From Drosophila pseudoobscura (lineage: Eukaryota; Arthropoda; Insecta; Diptera; Drosophilidae): a stretch of DNA of 64,000 nt. This document shows positions 46,801-59,400 of the stretch, one piece after another (the stretch's first letter is position 1; each line of letters starts with the position of its first letter). The notes under the pieces are model-generated. The model worked only from the letters and a program-made list of their open reading frames with translations. It searched no databases and had not been told where the DNA came from. The stretch lies in contig NC_046680.1 of assembly GCF_009870125.1 (NCBI RefSeq), positions 4,960,001 through 5,024,000 on the forward strand, given 5' to 3'. The translations under genes were made by a program, and so were the position numbers.

Positions 46801-49800
46801 ACTATACATCAAAACAAGAAACAAGTGCGTTTTTCTAAAGGGATTGTTGTGGATTTTTGGGATTTATTTGGCCAAAAGTTGACACTTGAGTGACAGATCG
46901 CAGATCGAGACAGACAACAGGAAATTCCTCAGTGGAGAATATAGAGACCGCTCTCTGATCTGCCTCCCCCTACCACCACTAGATCTAATTAATTAAACAT
47001 TTAACGCACTCACACAGACACGCAAGGCAATAAATTAATGCCTAGGGAAGGGGCATGCGGCATGCGGCCAGCGGCCAGCGGCCTGCGGCAGCGTGGAGGC
47101 AGTCGCGTAATTTTTATTGACAGCTTCACTTTTTGCATTTAAATTGCCTGCATGCCACTGGATGCGGCAGCCGTGGCAGCAGCAGCCTGCATTAACACTC
47201 TTTGCATTCCTGCTTCGTTAGCTCTTGAACTTGCCACAAGCTGGTTTCTGGAGCTCGCTACCAGCGCGGAGCAGCCAGGCAGCCAGGCAGCCGGCAGGCA
47301 GGGGCAGGTGGCTGAGTGCGATCCTCCGAGAGTGATAAGCGGACCGGCCGTATCGGAGGCGGCAAGTAGTTGACGCTTCACGCATTATCATTGTTTGAAC
47401 GGGGATTAGACGGAGCGACGCGGTGGAGGTTTTGTCCCAGCTGGAGTCTGGCGTTGAGCATGTGGCATGGCGAGTGGGGCACCTTCTAATCGGCTCTCTC
47501 ATCGCCATCCGGCGGGTAAATGACAAATCAGCAATATCATTCGCCTCTCCAGCCCATCCTCACAATGCAGAGACCTTTTCGCTGCAGCCTGCAACCTGCC
47601 GCATCATTTAACTGTCAGGGCATCTCATAAAATGCAATTAGCAGCTAATTATTTTCGCCATGCTGCCGTGCTGCCGTGCTGCCATGCTGCCATGCTGCCA
47701 GGCTGCCAGTTGTCAACGAGCCGCAGAGAACAGTTAGTGCTAGAGTGCACTTTACCGTTTTAGCTTTTTGTCAAACATTGGCCCAATCACAAGAAACGAA
47801 CGGCTGGCCAGCCAGGCGGCCCGAAGTCCCGAATACCCTGAAAGAGGCTCCTGTGAGAGGAGAGCTATTTGATACGATTGTCATCTGGCAATGTGGCAAG
47901 ATTATTTGGCGGCACTTATTCGTAATTTATGATGTGCCATTCGATTATCATCTGAAGGCAAATCAGGAATGTTTTGTACCCTTATCATCTTCTCTGTGTA
48001 CAAACCTCGTGTAAAGGTGTTTGTGGTTCTGTTCCTCACAAATGGCTAGACCTACCTTCCAACCACTACCCACCATTTTTCAAATATTCCGCTCATTCGA
48101 AAGTGCTGATTGGTTCTATGGCCAAAAAATGTTAAAAAGTTACAATACTGCGTCAATTGGTTTGCCTCGTCAGCTATATACCGATTTTCTGATCTAATAA
48201 AGCATGGAAATCTCTGCGAACCGATTGGTATCCGCCTTTCTGTTTCGGATGGTCTAAAGATATTGCTAGAATGCGACTACTATATTATATAGCTCTCACA
48301 AGAACGAAACTGAGAGTTATGGTTATCTAATGATGGGATAAACAAGTCTGAATTATTTTTAATAGCCTGTGATGAATCGATTGCTTTAAGGTTGGACTGG
48401 GCTGCCTGTAGGAGAATCTCAAGCTTCTGGCCAACACCGTAATACCCTGTGCACTCTTCCAGAGCCAACGAGATACTCCAGAGAGCTCTCTGCGTAGGCA
48501 GACGAACACAATTTCTTTGCTGCTGGTTTTGTTAATGGCCAAGAAATTAGATTCCAATTTCAGTTGGCCATAAATCAAAATAAGCCAACATGCAGCAGCA
48601 GCGGCAGCGGCAGCGGCTGCCACAGCAGCAGCAACAACCACAAGAGTCTGCTTTATTACGGTTAATTTGTGAACAGTTTTGTTGAGATGCAAGCCACATA
48701 AATCAAATCGGATTTGGCTGGACTGGACTGGACTGGACGCCAGTCCCGATCCCCCCTATGCCGTTGCCGATGACGATCCCGATGCCAATGCCGATGCCGA
48801 CATGTTTTAGCATCCAAATGTGTCATTAATAATTATAGTTTTCTAGTCTTGAATGCAGTTTTGCTGGCCCTGGATAAGCGGATGATTTATGCCCTGCATT
48901 CTGTTCGGAGTGCCATCAAGTGGAAATCTCACAGCTCGAAATTTGAGGCTTCAGGCTGACCTTCGAGGCAAATGTATCCGATGGATACACACGGCAGAGA
49001 GACTCAAAGAGGTCTGCCAACACTCAAAGCGTGATTTCCCGCACTCTGTTTTTTCATCTGTTTGCATTAGTGCGGTACGGTACGGTACGGTACGGATCCA
49101 CGGCCAAATAAAAATCAATCAATGCCAATTTGTTTACCGAATCATCGTCAAAACCAAAGCAGACCCGAGTTCCAAGCCACTCGACCTAACGGATGCCGTG
49201 TCCGGGCGGGAAGGAGAACGAAATGTAATTATGGTCAAAAACAAAATTGAGCATAATCACTCCGGCAATAAAGCCAGCATTAATGTAGTATAAAAATCGA
49301 AGCATCAAAGCAACAAAAAGTCGTAGAGAGAAAAAAACCCAAAGACGACAAGGAACAAAAAGCATGGATGGTGGAAAAAAAGAACAGAAAGAGCCAAAGA
49401 CAAAGAGGCTTCAATTAAAAAATAAGTGCGGAAAGGGGCCACAGGTAGGGGCAGGCGAGGTATGGGGCACAAGAGGCACAGTGGATAGAGGCAGAGCAGA
49501 GAAAACAAGTTCATAGACCAAAGACAACGACCGCAGAAGCAGCAGCCAGCAGCCAGCAGCCAACAGCCAGGCAACGTCTCCAAATGGATGCCGTAGGCCT
49601 CCTCCTCCTCCTCCATTTGCTATTCCTCCTCCTCCTCTTGTGGAACACACACAGCCAGGCGGTGCTTGAGTTGGCGATGGAGTTGGTCCAAAGGAACGGG
49701 GGTAGTGGGTAGGTGTAGTCTCTGTGGGCCAGCCTGGAGGTGGGAATGAGGGAATGGTGGGCGACCCAGAGCAACGCAGCACATGATGCGTCTGCTGGCC

Positions 49801-52800
49801 GTTTGTGTTCTGTTCTTTGATGTATTGGCAAACAAAGTTTGGAATTAATTGGTGTCCGCTTCGAATAAAAATTAATGCCCTGAATCAATTACCATGAAAA
49901 CAAATTGGAACTTTGGCCACAACACACCTTCTGCGGCGGCCCTCTCCCGGCAACCCTCTCCCGGCCGCCCCTGCAGAAAATTTGCATTGATGATGCAACT
50001 AGGAGTGGAAAAGCTGCTGCAATGCGTTCTCCTAGCCATAACATTGAGCTGCTTCTTCCACAAACCTGATCAGTGTTTTGGTTTCTGCTGCTGTTGCACG
50101 TTCGTTTCCAGCGAAGAGTGTGTCTGTGTCTGCGTTCGAGCTCGCGGTGTCTTTGGCTCTCAGAGCTGCCTCGGATGAGTGTTGCATTGGGGATGGGATG
50201 GGATGGGGCCTCCGCTTCAATGTTGCCGCTTAGCACACAAATTGCTGGCATAGTTGTTCTGCTGTTTGCAGCTGTGAAAATTTGCACGCTCGGAAAACAA
50301 TTTTCCTGCCCGTTACCAAAGCAGAGCAGAGCAGAGAAGCCAGAGGAACTAAGCAGAAATGAATTGGAAGAAGCTGCAGAGGCAGAGCCACAAGCGATGT
50401 GGCAGCAACATATTTGCCGCCCAACCTTTAATTGGTTTGGTTGTTACCCAAAGATAAGCCATATACAATGATGCAACTTTCTAAACTGGCAAATTGAAAC
50501 AAAAAATTAGCGGGCCATCGGTAGAGTACAGTTGCCTCCATCCGGCAATTAGTGGCACTTGGCGTATGCGTAATAAAGGCACCCAAGCCCGGCAGAGACC
50601 ACCCTGTCGAACGGAGGCTGGGATGCCATGGAGTTGTCGGGAGGGGGGAGGACTCACATTCTTAATCAACTTTCAGGTTGAGTGCGAACAAAAAATTGTT
50701 TCCCCGCCGCTACCGCTGCCGCCTGCCAAAGTCAATAAAAATGTCAACACGCCAAATGTCATGTTGACAAGGCAGACGCGGCTGAACGTGTCGTGGTCCA
50801 TGCAGGCAGTCAGTCACTATGGGAGGGGGATAGTGGGGCCACGGGGAATATGGACATTCTACCCCATAGAAACTTTACGAGGTTTCCCATCCGTGCCGTG
50901 TCCTTTCACTGCCAGCCAGTTTTATGGACAATTCAAAAATCGTTTATGACAATCGCAGCGAACACGAAGCTGGCGAAGCTTTTTAATAAACTTTTGTTCT
51001 TTCTGCTGGTTTGCCTGCTGTTTTGTGGCCCTGCAAGGGATGGTAAAACAATAAAAGGACATGTGTAGAGACAGGTACAGAGAGAGGAGCAGTCCTGCCA
51101 CATAATTGCTGTCCAGCTGAGAGATCTCGTAAAACTTAGACGGAAACGAGTCTTGATGGGAGTACAAACGCACCTGCCGCAGGCGTATGGGCCAGGAGGG
51201 AAACACACACAAGACGGAAGCCGTACAAGAACCTGCTTTTATGTTGCACGGTGTAACTTTCGCTGTAGAAATGTTCAACCTCGGATTGTTAACACAGACA
51301 GAAATGTCGACATTAACCCAAATCACACAAATGACTTGAGAAAACCGCACACAAAGTGCCAAAGTGATTTGAGGCTAACCTTTTAAGCCATTGTCTGTCC
51401 ATCGTTTAGGCCGTCTTTGGCCGGGCATTGAGCCGTCGCTCATCGCTCGAGAGCTTTGGCAATTTGTCAACGCGTCCCGTCCGCCGCATAATGATCATTC
51501 ATTGGGATGATGCCAGATAAAGCTCCGATCTGGCTAAATATAGGCACTGACTCTGCACCAGACACCAGACACCAGACAGCAGCTGCAGCCTCGGCTCCCA
51601 CCTCCAGTTGCGGTTATCAATGGCCCTCCCTCTCCTTCTCGCTGGATGCCGATGCCGATGCCTGGCTTTGAACTAGTTTTCGAAAAGGGCCCTAGAACGG
51701 GCAGAAAACCAGTTCTGGGTCAACGACTGCCAAAGTAATTGGTGCGAAGGGAGAATGGCGAATGGAGATCGGAGAACGGAGAACGGAGGGTTCTACTGTC
51801 CCCAGTCCAGTCGTCGATCAATGCAAATACGAGAAGTGGCAGGCAGGCAGCAGCAGCTGCAGATCGGAACGCGCGCTTTTATGCTACCAACAATGTTGCG
51901 CAACATTTGTGGCACGCACACATAAAGCAGCACAGCACAGCACGTGTGCTTCTGCACTTTCCATTTTGTTCTCTGCAGGCCTTAATGACTTCATAGACTG
52001 CCTGCCAGACCAGGCAGCAGAGACCAGGCCTACCTGCAACCAAATTGAAACTTGCCACAATTGCTGTGGCAATTTTACGCAATTCGTTGCAGTCGTTGCA
52101 ACAATAAATTTGCAGAGCAAAAACAACTGTGGGACAAAAGGAAAGAAATGCAGGTCGCCGGAGTGGATGTCTGGATGTGGTCTTGGAAGTTTGGATGGGG
52201 CTGGCAAAAGTCGTACTATAAATTTAAACACGGACCCGCAGTCTCCCACCCTCTCTCTCTCTCGCTCTCTCTCTCTCTTTCTCTGTATGTTTCTGGGTGC
52301 CGCGGACCGTCAACAAATTTTGTGTTTAGGCACAGTTTCGGTTGGCTTTTCATTTGTGGAACAGTTGGAGATTGCAGCGGCTTGGTGCTGGGGAGCTCCG
52401 ACTGTGGTGCCGGTCGGTCCCCAGTGCCCAGTCCCCAGTTGGGGCCGTTTGTTTGGCCTGGTAATTTGAGTTTGAATGCAGCTGATTTGACAGCGGCCAA
52501 CACTTTGGTGCCCGCCGTATCCAGCTGGGACGCTGCACGTGCATGTCCAGCGACTTTTGATTCGCATTTCCATTTCCATTCCCGTTTCCCCCTCACAGTC
52601 CCCTCACAGTCCCCTAACAATTACAGTCCTCATACTCAGTCCCACGCCTCGCCAAAAGCATTCTTTTGCGTCGAGGGTACAGCATTTTCTACTTAAAAAT
52701 TCAAATGTCAAACGATTTTTGTTGGCTATGGCATCCATTGAGAGTCAAAATCTGCGCAATTAATTTGCTGGCAAACCGCAGCAACCGCTCCACACCATTT

Positions 52801-55800
52801 ATTCGCACTCGCATCCAGATATTGACACATCAGTGGATCCAGCTCCAACATCCCTCCCCCCCTCAATCCCTAGCAACTCCCTATGGCTGCTCGACTAGAA
52901 ATGGAATTGGAAAATGTTGAATGTTGAATGTTGAATGTAGGGAGAGAGAATGAAACAAAGAATTCACTGGTTGGTTAAAACAACAAAAGGGCGGACAGCA
53001 TTGTTTTGATAAAACGCCCGCATGAACTCCACATTTCCCCAGTTCGGGGTACAGTCGACGCCCCCATCCTTGTCCCAGCCCACTCAATCCCCTTCCCTAG
53101 TCAAAGTTCTACACGAATGTGCCTGCACAGACAATGCACAGTTATCCTTTGATATAGCAAACTGGCATGAAATGGTGCGTGTTCATTTCCCCGATGTTGG
53201 AGAGCCATGCTTAATGCTCTACAAAACGGCAGTTTCTGATTTAGGGAGTGTTCTTAAAGCTCAAAGTACTTTTTCTCCAAGCTTTAACCCATTAGTCTCA
53301 TGATCGCTAGCCATTACAAAAGCTCAGCAAAACCAATGCCGCGCTGAAAGCTCCAGCCGCTGACGCCGCAGCGAATGGATTGCAGGGCATCCAGGACGAG
53401 CTGATGCGATAACAATGTCAGGCTTTAACATGAATGACAACGGCGACAGCCCTGCGGGCTCGGGCATGGGCTTGGGCTTTGGGCTTGGACTTTGGGGCCG
53501 GGGAACAGCGCCAGATAAACAGCAACAACGCCAGCAACGCGAAGCTGGCTGTCGATTTGTTTGTGTAAGTGCCATGAAGCGTATATTTTTCATTTGACGT
53601 TTGCAAAAACAATTCCCTTTCCTCTCTGAAGCAAAAAAGAAAAAAAAAACCAGAAACAAAAACCATATACGAGTAAAAAACTCATGAAAAACAAACTAAA
53701 ATTGACAGCTTGTTCAGAGCGACGGCGAGCAGAAATAGGAAGTGAAAAACCGCATAAATCCGGCGACTTACAAAGGGAATACAATGCGAAAATGATTGCC
53801 CTGCGGTTTTATATTACATTAACAATTTGATACGATCCGAGATCTCTGCGGCGAGAGATTAACCTCCAACCCGCCATGTCTAAGCCCCATCCATGCAGGA
53901 AACACTTTAATTGGGATTTTTATTAAATTTGAATTAGTCAAGGCTCGACTCTAAAGTTGTTCCACCTCTTCCGCAGGCCCATCAGCCGGACGCCGCTAAC
54001 GCAGATTTCCTATCTGCAGAAGATTCCCACCCTGCCGCGCCACTTCTCGCCCAGCGGATGCCCCCAGGGCCTGCCCCCGCCGCCGGCCTTGGCTGGCTGT
54101 GGATCCGCCTTGGGTCTGCCCAGCAGCTCCTCGGCCAGCGCTCTGTATGTTGCCCAGAATGCGGGCATGCTGCCCACCTCCCCACTGCCCCTGCAACGCC
54201 ACCAGCAGTACTTGCCACCCCATCATCAGCAGTTGCCGCCGCTGGGCGCAGGACCAGGCCAAGGCCAAGGCCACGGACTCGCTCTCGGACCGGGAGGAGC
54301 TGGTCTCCCGCAGTATTCACCCGCTGTTTCGGGCTGCTCCTCGACCGCCAAGTACTCGAACGCCCAGCTTCCACCGCACCACCACCAGCTGTCGCCAGCG
54401 CTGTCCACCCCGTCGCCGCCATCGCTGCTCCATCATCCCGCCGCGGGAACGTCCGCCTCGGCACACGCTCCCTTCCTGGCCGGCCCCCACATGGACATGC
54501 AGCGGCAGTCGCATTCTGACGACGACAGCGGATGTGCTCTGGAGGAGTACACCTGGGTGCCACCTGGACTGCGACCCGATCAGGTGAGTGTTCATTTTAG
54601 TGAGACATTTTAGAACTGTAGAGCTCCAAAATTCACGTAATGTGCAATGTTATAGCACTATTGCCTCGTCTTGAGGGCCCTGCACTTGAATTCCTTTAAT
54701 TTGGCCCTCAAGCCCTATTCCAATCCAATGGATTCCTTCGCCTGAATGTGCGGCATGCAACGCCAAGGGCGATCCCGACTAGGACCGTCGCGTCGGGGCC
54801 AGGCGAGATTTGTGGGCTGGCGATAAGCGAAATACTTGAGTTATTGTGCGTTATTTTGTCACTCGGAGCGAGCTGTAAATAAATACACGCGACGAGGCCA
54901 TAAATCAGCGAGCCATAGCTGGGATCGCCTTCGCCTTCGCAGATGATAGTCGTATTCCTCGACTTAGAGAGCGCATAGCCCAGAGCCCAGAGGTGGCTGG
55001 CCGGCCGGCGGCACTGGCACTGACTGCAGACTGGTGACTGGTGACTGGGACCGGCTTATTGGACTGTGTCAATTAGGCGAAGGTCCACTGTGTCCGTCTA
55101 TCTGCGAGTATCTATCGAATTAGATTGCGCTAATGAAAGCCGGGACTGAGGCTGGCACTGGGGCCATGGCCATTCTTCAATGCGAATTTGACTTTAATGG
55201 CCAATTCAATTGCGGCAGAACTCTTTGCTGGCCATCGTGCCTTTTTCAATTATTTGCCAGGCGACCGAAAAAGCGAAACGAACTCGTAAATTATTCGCGT
55301 GAAATATGCGACAATGCCAAATAAATCTTCCACAATCTTCGCCAGCAGAGGCCCCCAGCTTGGTCGCCCCCATCCTGCACCATCCCCCATTTGCATCCAC
55401 TCCCAAATCTTTTTTCGTGAATATTTTCGCCATTTTCCACTGAACTTTTTGGCTTCCGTTAAAGCCGTCGTCCCATCCCATCCCCTCCCCTCCCCTCCCA
55501 TCCCATTCCATCCCATTGGGCCTATCAAATGTCTAGCATTGCATTTCTTTTTTCTTTCTTTCGGTTCGGGTCGGTTCGGTTCGGTTCGCTAGCCTTTTTC
55601 TGTGACTTTACAAACAGAATTGAAAATTTATTTACAGCCATGTGGCAGCAATTTACGTTGATGCGGCATAAGCCATGTGTCAGTCACTCGCTGCGAGAGT
55701 TGGCATCTCCCTATCCCTCCAGCCTCCGTCCTCCAGCCTCTGTCCTCCGACTCCGACCGGCGAACGGAGAACGTTCTGCAGCCTGCTGCAAGCGTGGCCA

Positions 55801-56424
55801 ATAAAGTTGGCTTAGCACGTTGTGCACCTTTCAACCTGGCTCAAATGGGGAAAAACGAAAGAAAAAGGAGGAGGGAGGAAACCAGAATGAAGCCAGAGAG
55901 AGGGAAATCAACGTAATAAAATCAAAAATCTTTACCCGCTGTGCCGTGGCTGTGGCTGTGGCAGCCGCCGAGTGCGACGAGTACGCCGAGCGATCTCCCA
56001 GGCTAGGCTCTTAACCCTTTGCAAAATCTCCTCTCCCCACCACTCCCTCCTCGGTTAACTGTATTTAAGCATTCCTCAATGTATTTCAATGTGGCTTTTT
56101 TCTCCCGCAGGTCCGCTTATATTTCTCGCAAATACCCGACGACAAAGTGCCATACGTTAACAGTCCGGGGGAGCAGTATCGTGTGCGACAATTGCTGCAT
56201 CAACTTCCGCCGCATGATAACGAGGTGAGTACACAAGAACGAAGTTGGGGGGACTCGAACTACCTGCCCCATGCTCCAGGGACTCGCTGGACCTGTCAAT
56301 TTCGCGGCATTTATCCAAATGCCCGAGAGCATCGCATGGCGGCCGCTTTATCGTGATTGAAACCGACTCGAATTACGGGCTATGACATTTCAAAGTCAAA
56401 TTGTCTGGTGATTTTTCCCACTCG

Positions 56425-56457
<33 letters not shown>

Positions 56458-59400
56458 CATGCCACCCCACTCCCTTGGCACTGTGTAACCTTTAATTAAT
56501 CGGGAAAACAAGTGCAGCCAATGCCTGTGCCTGTGCCTGTGCCCGTGCCGGTGCCTGGGACCCAACTGAAGAGTTGGCTCTCGGTATTTAGAGCAGACGC
56601 AAAAACCACAAAAAACTATCCAAACAAAAAGGCCTGAGCGGATTCCCAGATATCAGTAACGTGGGCTGGTGGGACGGTCCACTGCCACTGCCACTGCCAA
56701 CACTGCTAACGATGGCTAGAACACTCATTGAAGGCCAAACTGGGTGCCCGAAAAAATAAGTGGAGGCAGCCGAAAAAAATTTGCATACAACACACAAACG
56801 AGACGAGACGGGATGCGATGGGATGGGATGGGAGGCTGACCGCAGTGGCTCCAGATGGGGCAGCAGATTCCGATGGAGGAGATGTAAGAGATGGCGGAGA
56901 AGCGTTGATGGGCAGCCTTGGCTACCGGCTACCGTTTTGCCTTTTGCGGTTTGCTTTGGGCTTTGTGGGTTTGTGGATTGTGGATTGGTGGGGTCTGGGT
57001 ATGTCTGGCCACTGGACACTGGCCACTGGCCACCCCACTGACTGCTGATGTTGGATAGTCAAAGGCTCGCAGCCTTCAGTCGAGACAAACAATCTCCGCC
57101 TGTTCCATGTATGCGCTTCTTGGAAAGATCACTTGAGGCTGCTGGCTGCTGGCTGCTAGCGGCCTTCTGCCTTATGCCCACGGATTCTTCAAGATGTTGA
57201 GAGTCTACTTGAACATATGATTTCCCTGTCCAACGAACAGTCAAAAGAAAAGGGGGAGAGAGGCTTCCCGAACGGTTTTCAGTTACTTTCTGTCATTGCA
57301 GGTTCGTTACTGTCACTCACTGACGGATGAGGAGCGCAAGGAGCTGCGCCTCTTCTCCACGCAGCGCAAGCGCGATGCCCTCGGACGCGGCAACGTCCGA
57401 CAGCTGATGAGTGCCCGGCCATGCGACGGCGTAAGTACATATACCTGCCCCACATTCCCCATCCACATTCACATACTCCGAAGACCAGCTCTGATCCCAG
57501 ACCCAAACTATTTGCAGTGCGACGAACTAATCTCCACGGGGGACATTGCCGTGTTCGCGACGCGCCTCGGTCCCAATGCCAGCTGGCATCCGGCCTGTTT
57601 CACGTGCTGCATCTGCCGCGAACTGCTGGTGGACCTCATCTACTTCCACCGCGATGGACGCATGTATTGCGGGCGCCACCACGCGGAGACCCTCAAGCCC
57701 CGCTGCTCGGCCTGCGATGAGGTAAGCCCTGATCCTGATTCTACTCTCATTGCGGGAGGATTACGAGAACCCTGTCTTTATCGTCCTAGATCATCCTGGC
57801 CGACGAGTGCACGGAGGCCGAAGGACGGGCCTGGCACATGAACCACTTCGCCTGCCACGAGTGCGACAAGCAGCTCGGCGGTCAGCGGTACATCATGCGG
57901 GAGGGCAAGCCCTACTGCCTCCACTGCTTCGACGCGATGTTCGCGGAGTACTGCGACTACTGCGGGGAGGCCATTGGCGTCGATCAGGGGCAGATGAGCC
58001 ACGACGGCCAGCACTGGCATGCCACCGACGAGTGCTTCTCGTGCAACACGTGCCGCTGCTCGCTGCTCGGACGCGCCTTCCTGCCCCGCCGTGGGGCCAT
58101 CTACTGCTCCATCGCCTGCAGCAAGGGGGAACCACCGACGCCGTCCGACAGCTCTGGCACCGGCATGTACACCACCCCCACCCCGCCCACGCAACGGGTG
58201 CGTCCCCAGACGCGCATCACCAGCAGCCACGCCTCCAGCTCGCCGCCCATGTCGCCGCAGCAGCAGCAGCAGCACCAGGCGAGCTTTAACCAGGCCATGT
58301 ACCAGCTCCAGACTCAACAGCTGGAGGCGGCCGGAGGACCAGTGGTCGGCGGCAGTCTGATGGGACTGGGCGGGGAACTGTCATTGCTGGAACAGGCCAA
58401 GCAGAGCCAGAGCCAGAGCTACGCCACGTCCGACTCGGACGCGGGTGTGGTCAAGGATCTGGAGCACTGCAGGAGCGGCGACCATGCGGGCGGCGGGGAC
58501 TTCACCGACTTCTCCGGCGGGCGAGCCTCCAGCACCTCGCATAACATGTCGCCCCTGAATTCGCCCGGAGACTTCCAGCCGCACCTGATGCCGAAGCCCA
58601 TGGAGCTGCAGCGCGATGGCGTCTACAACTTCAACGAGATGTCCTCGAATCTGGACACAGCCTGGCCGGCCAAGCCCCCGCTGGGAGCCACCCACAGCTA
58701 CCAGCTGCAGCGGCAGCTGATGGAGAACCAGCACACCTCCAGCATGCCAGAGCTGGCGGGGAAGGGTCCAATGCTGCAGCACCAGATGGCGGCCCACTTT
58801 GGTCAGCAGCCGGCGCTTCATTCCTCCGCCCAGCAGTTCCAGCACGAGTACGCGGACATCATGCACCCACCGCCCCCGCCCCCCGAAAGGGGTGCCGTAG
58901 GAGAGGTGCCTGAGCTTCCGACGCCCAACCTGAGCGTCGCCTCTACGGCCCTGCCCCCAGAGCTTATGGGCTCGCCCACACACTCCGCCGGTGATCGCTC
59001 CCTAAACACTCCCCTGTCGGCGCACTCGGCCACGCACGGCCCCACGCACCCCGTGTCCATCCTGAGCGGGGCCTCCTCCTCCTCCCCCATGAGCGGAGAG
59101 CCGGCCAAGAAGAAGGGCGTCCGCTTCGAGGGAATACCGGACACATTGCCCCGCTCCCGCAGCTACTCCGGCAATGGAGCTGGCACGAGCGGGGGAGGCG
59201 ACAAGGATCGCGATCGGGATCGGGAGAGGGACAGAGACAGAGACAGAGACAGAGACAAGGGGGGGGATAAGGATAGAGAGAGTGGTCGCCATGGGCCTGG
59301 ACATTCCTCGAGGCGTAGACGTCGCCGCAAGTCCACCTCCTCCACCTCGTCCGGAAACCACCATCGCAGTGGCAGCGGCCACAGGTCGCACTCCACCACC

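Noticed and set aside
57750..58317. 179-codon frames on both strands over the prickle LIM exon
   Set aside because: Out-of-frame shadows of the LIM-coding exon, whose true frame has all zinc ligands.
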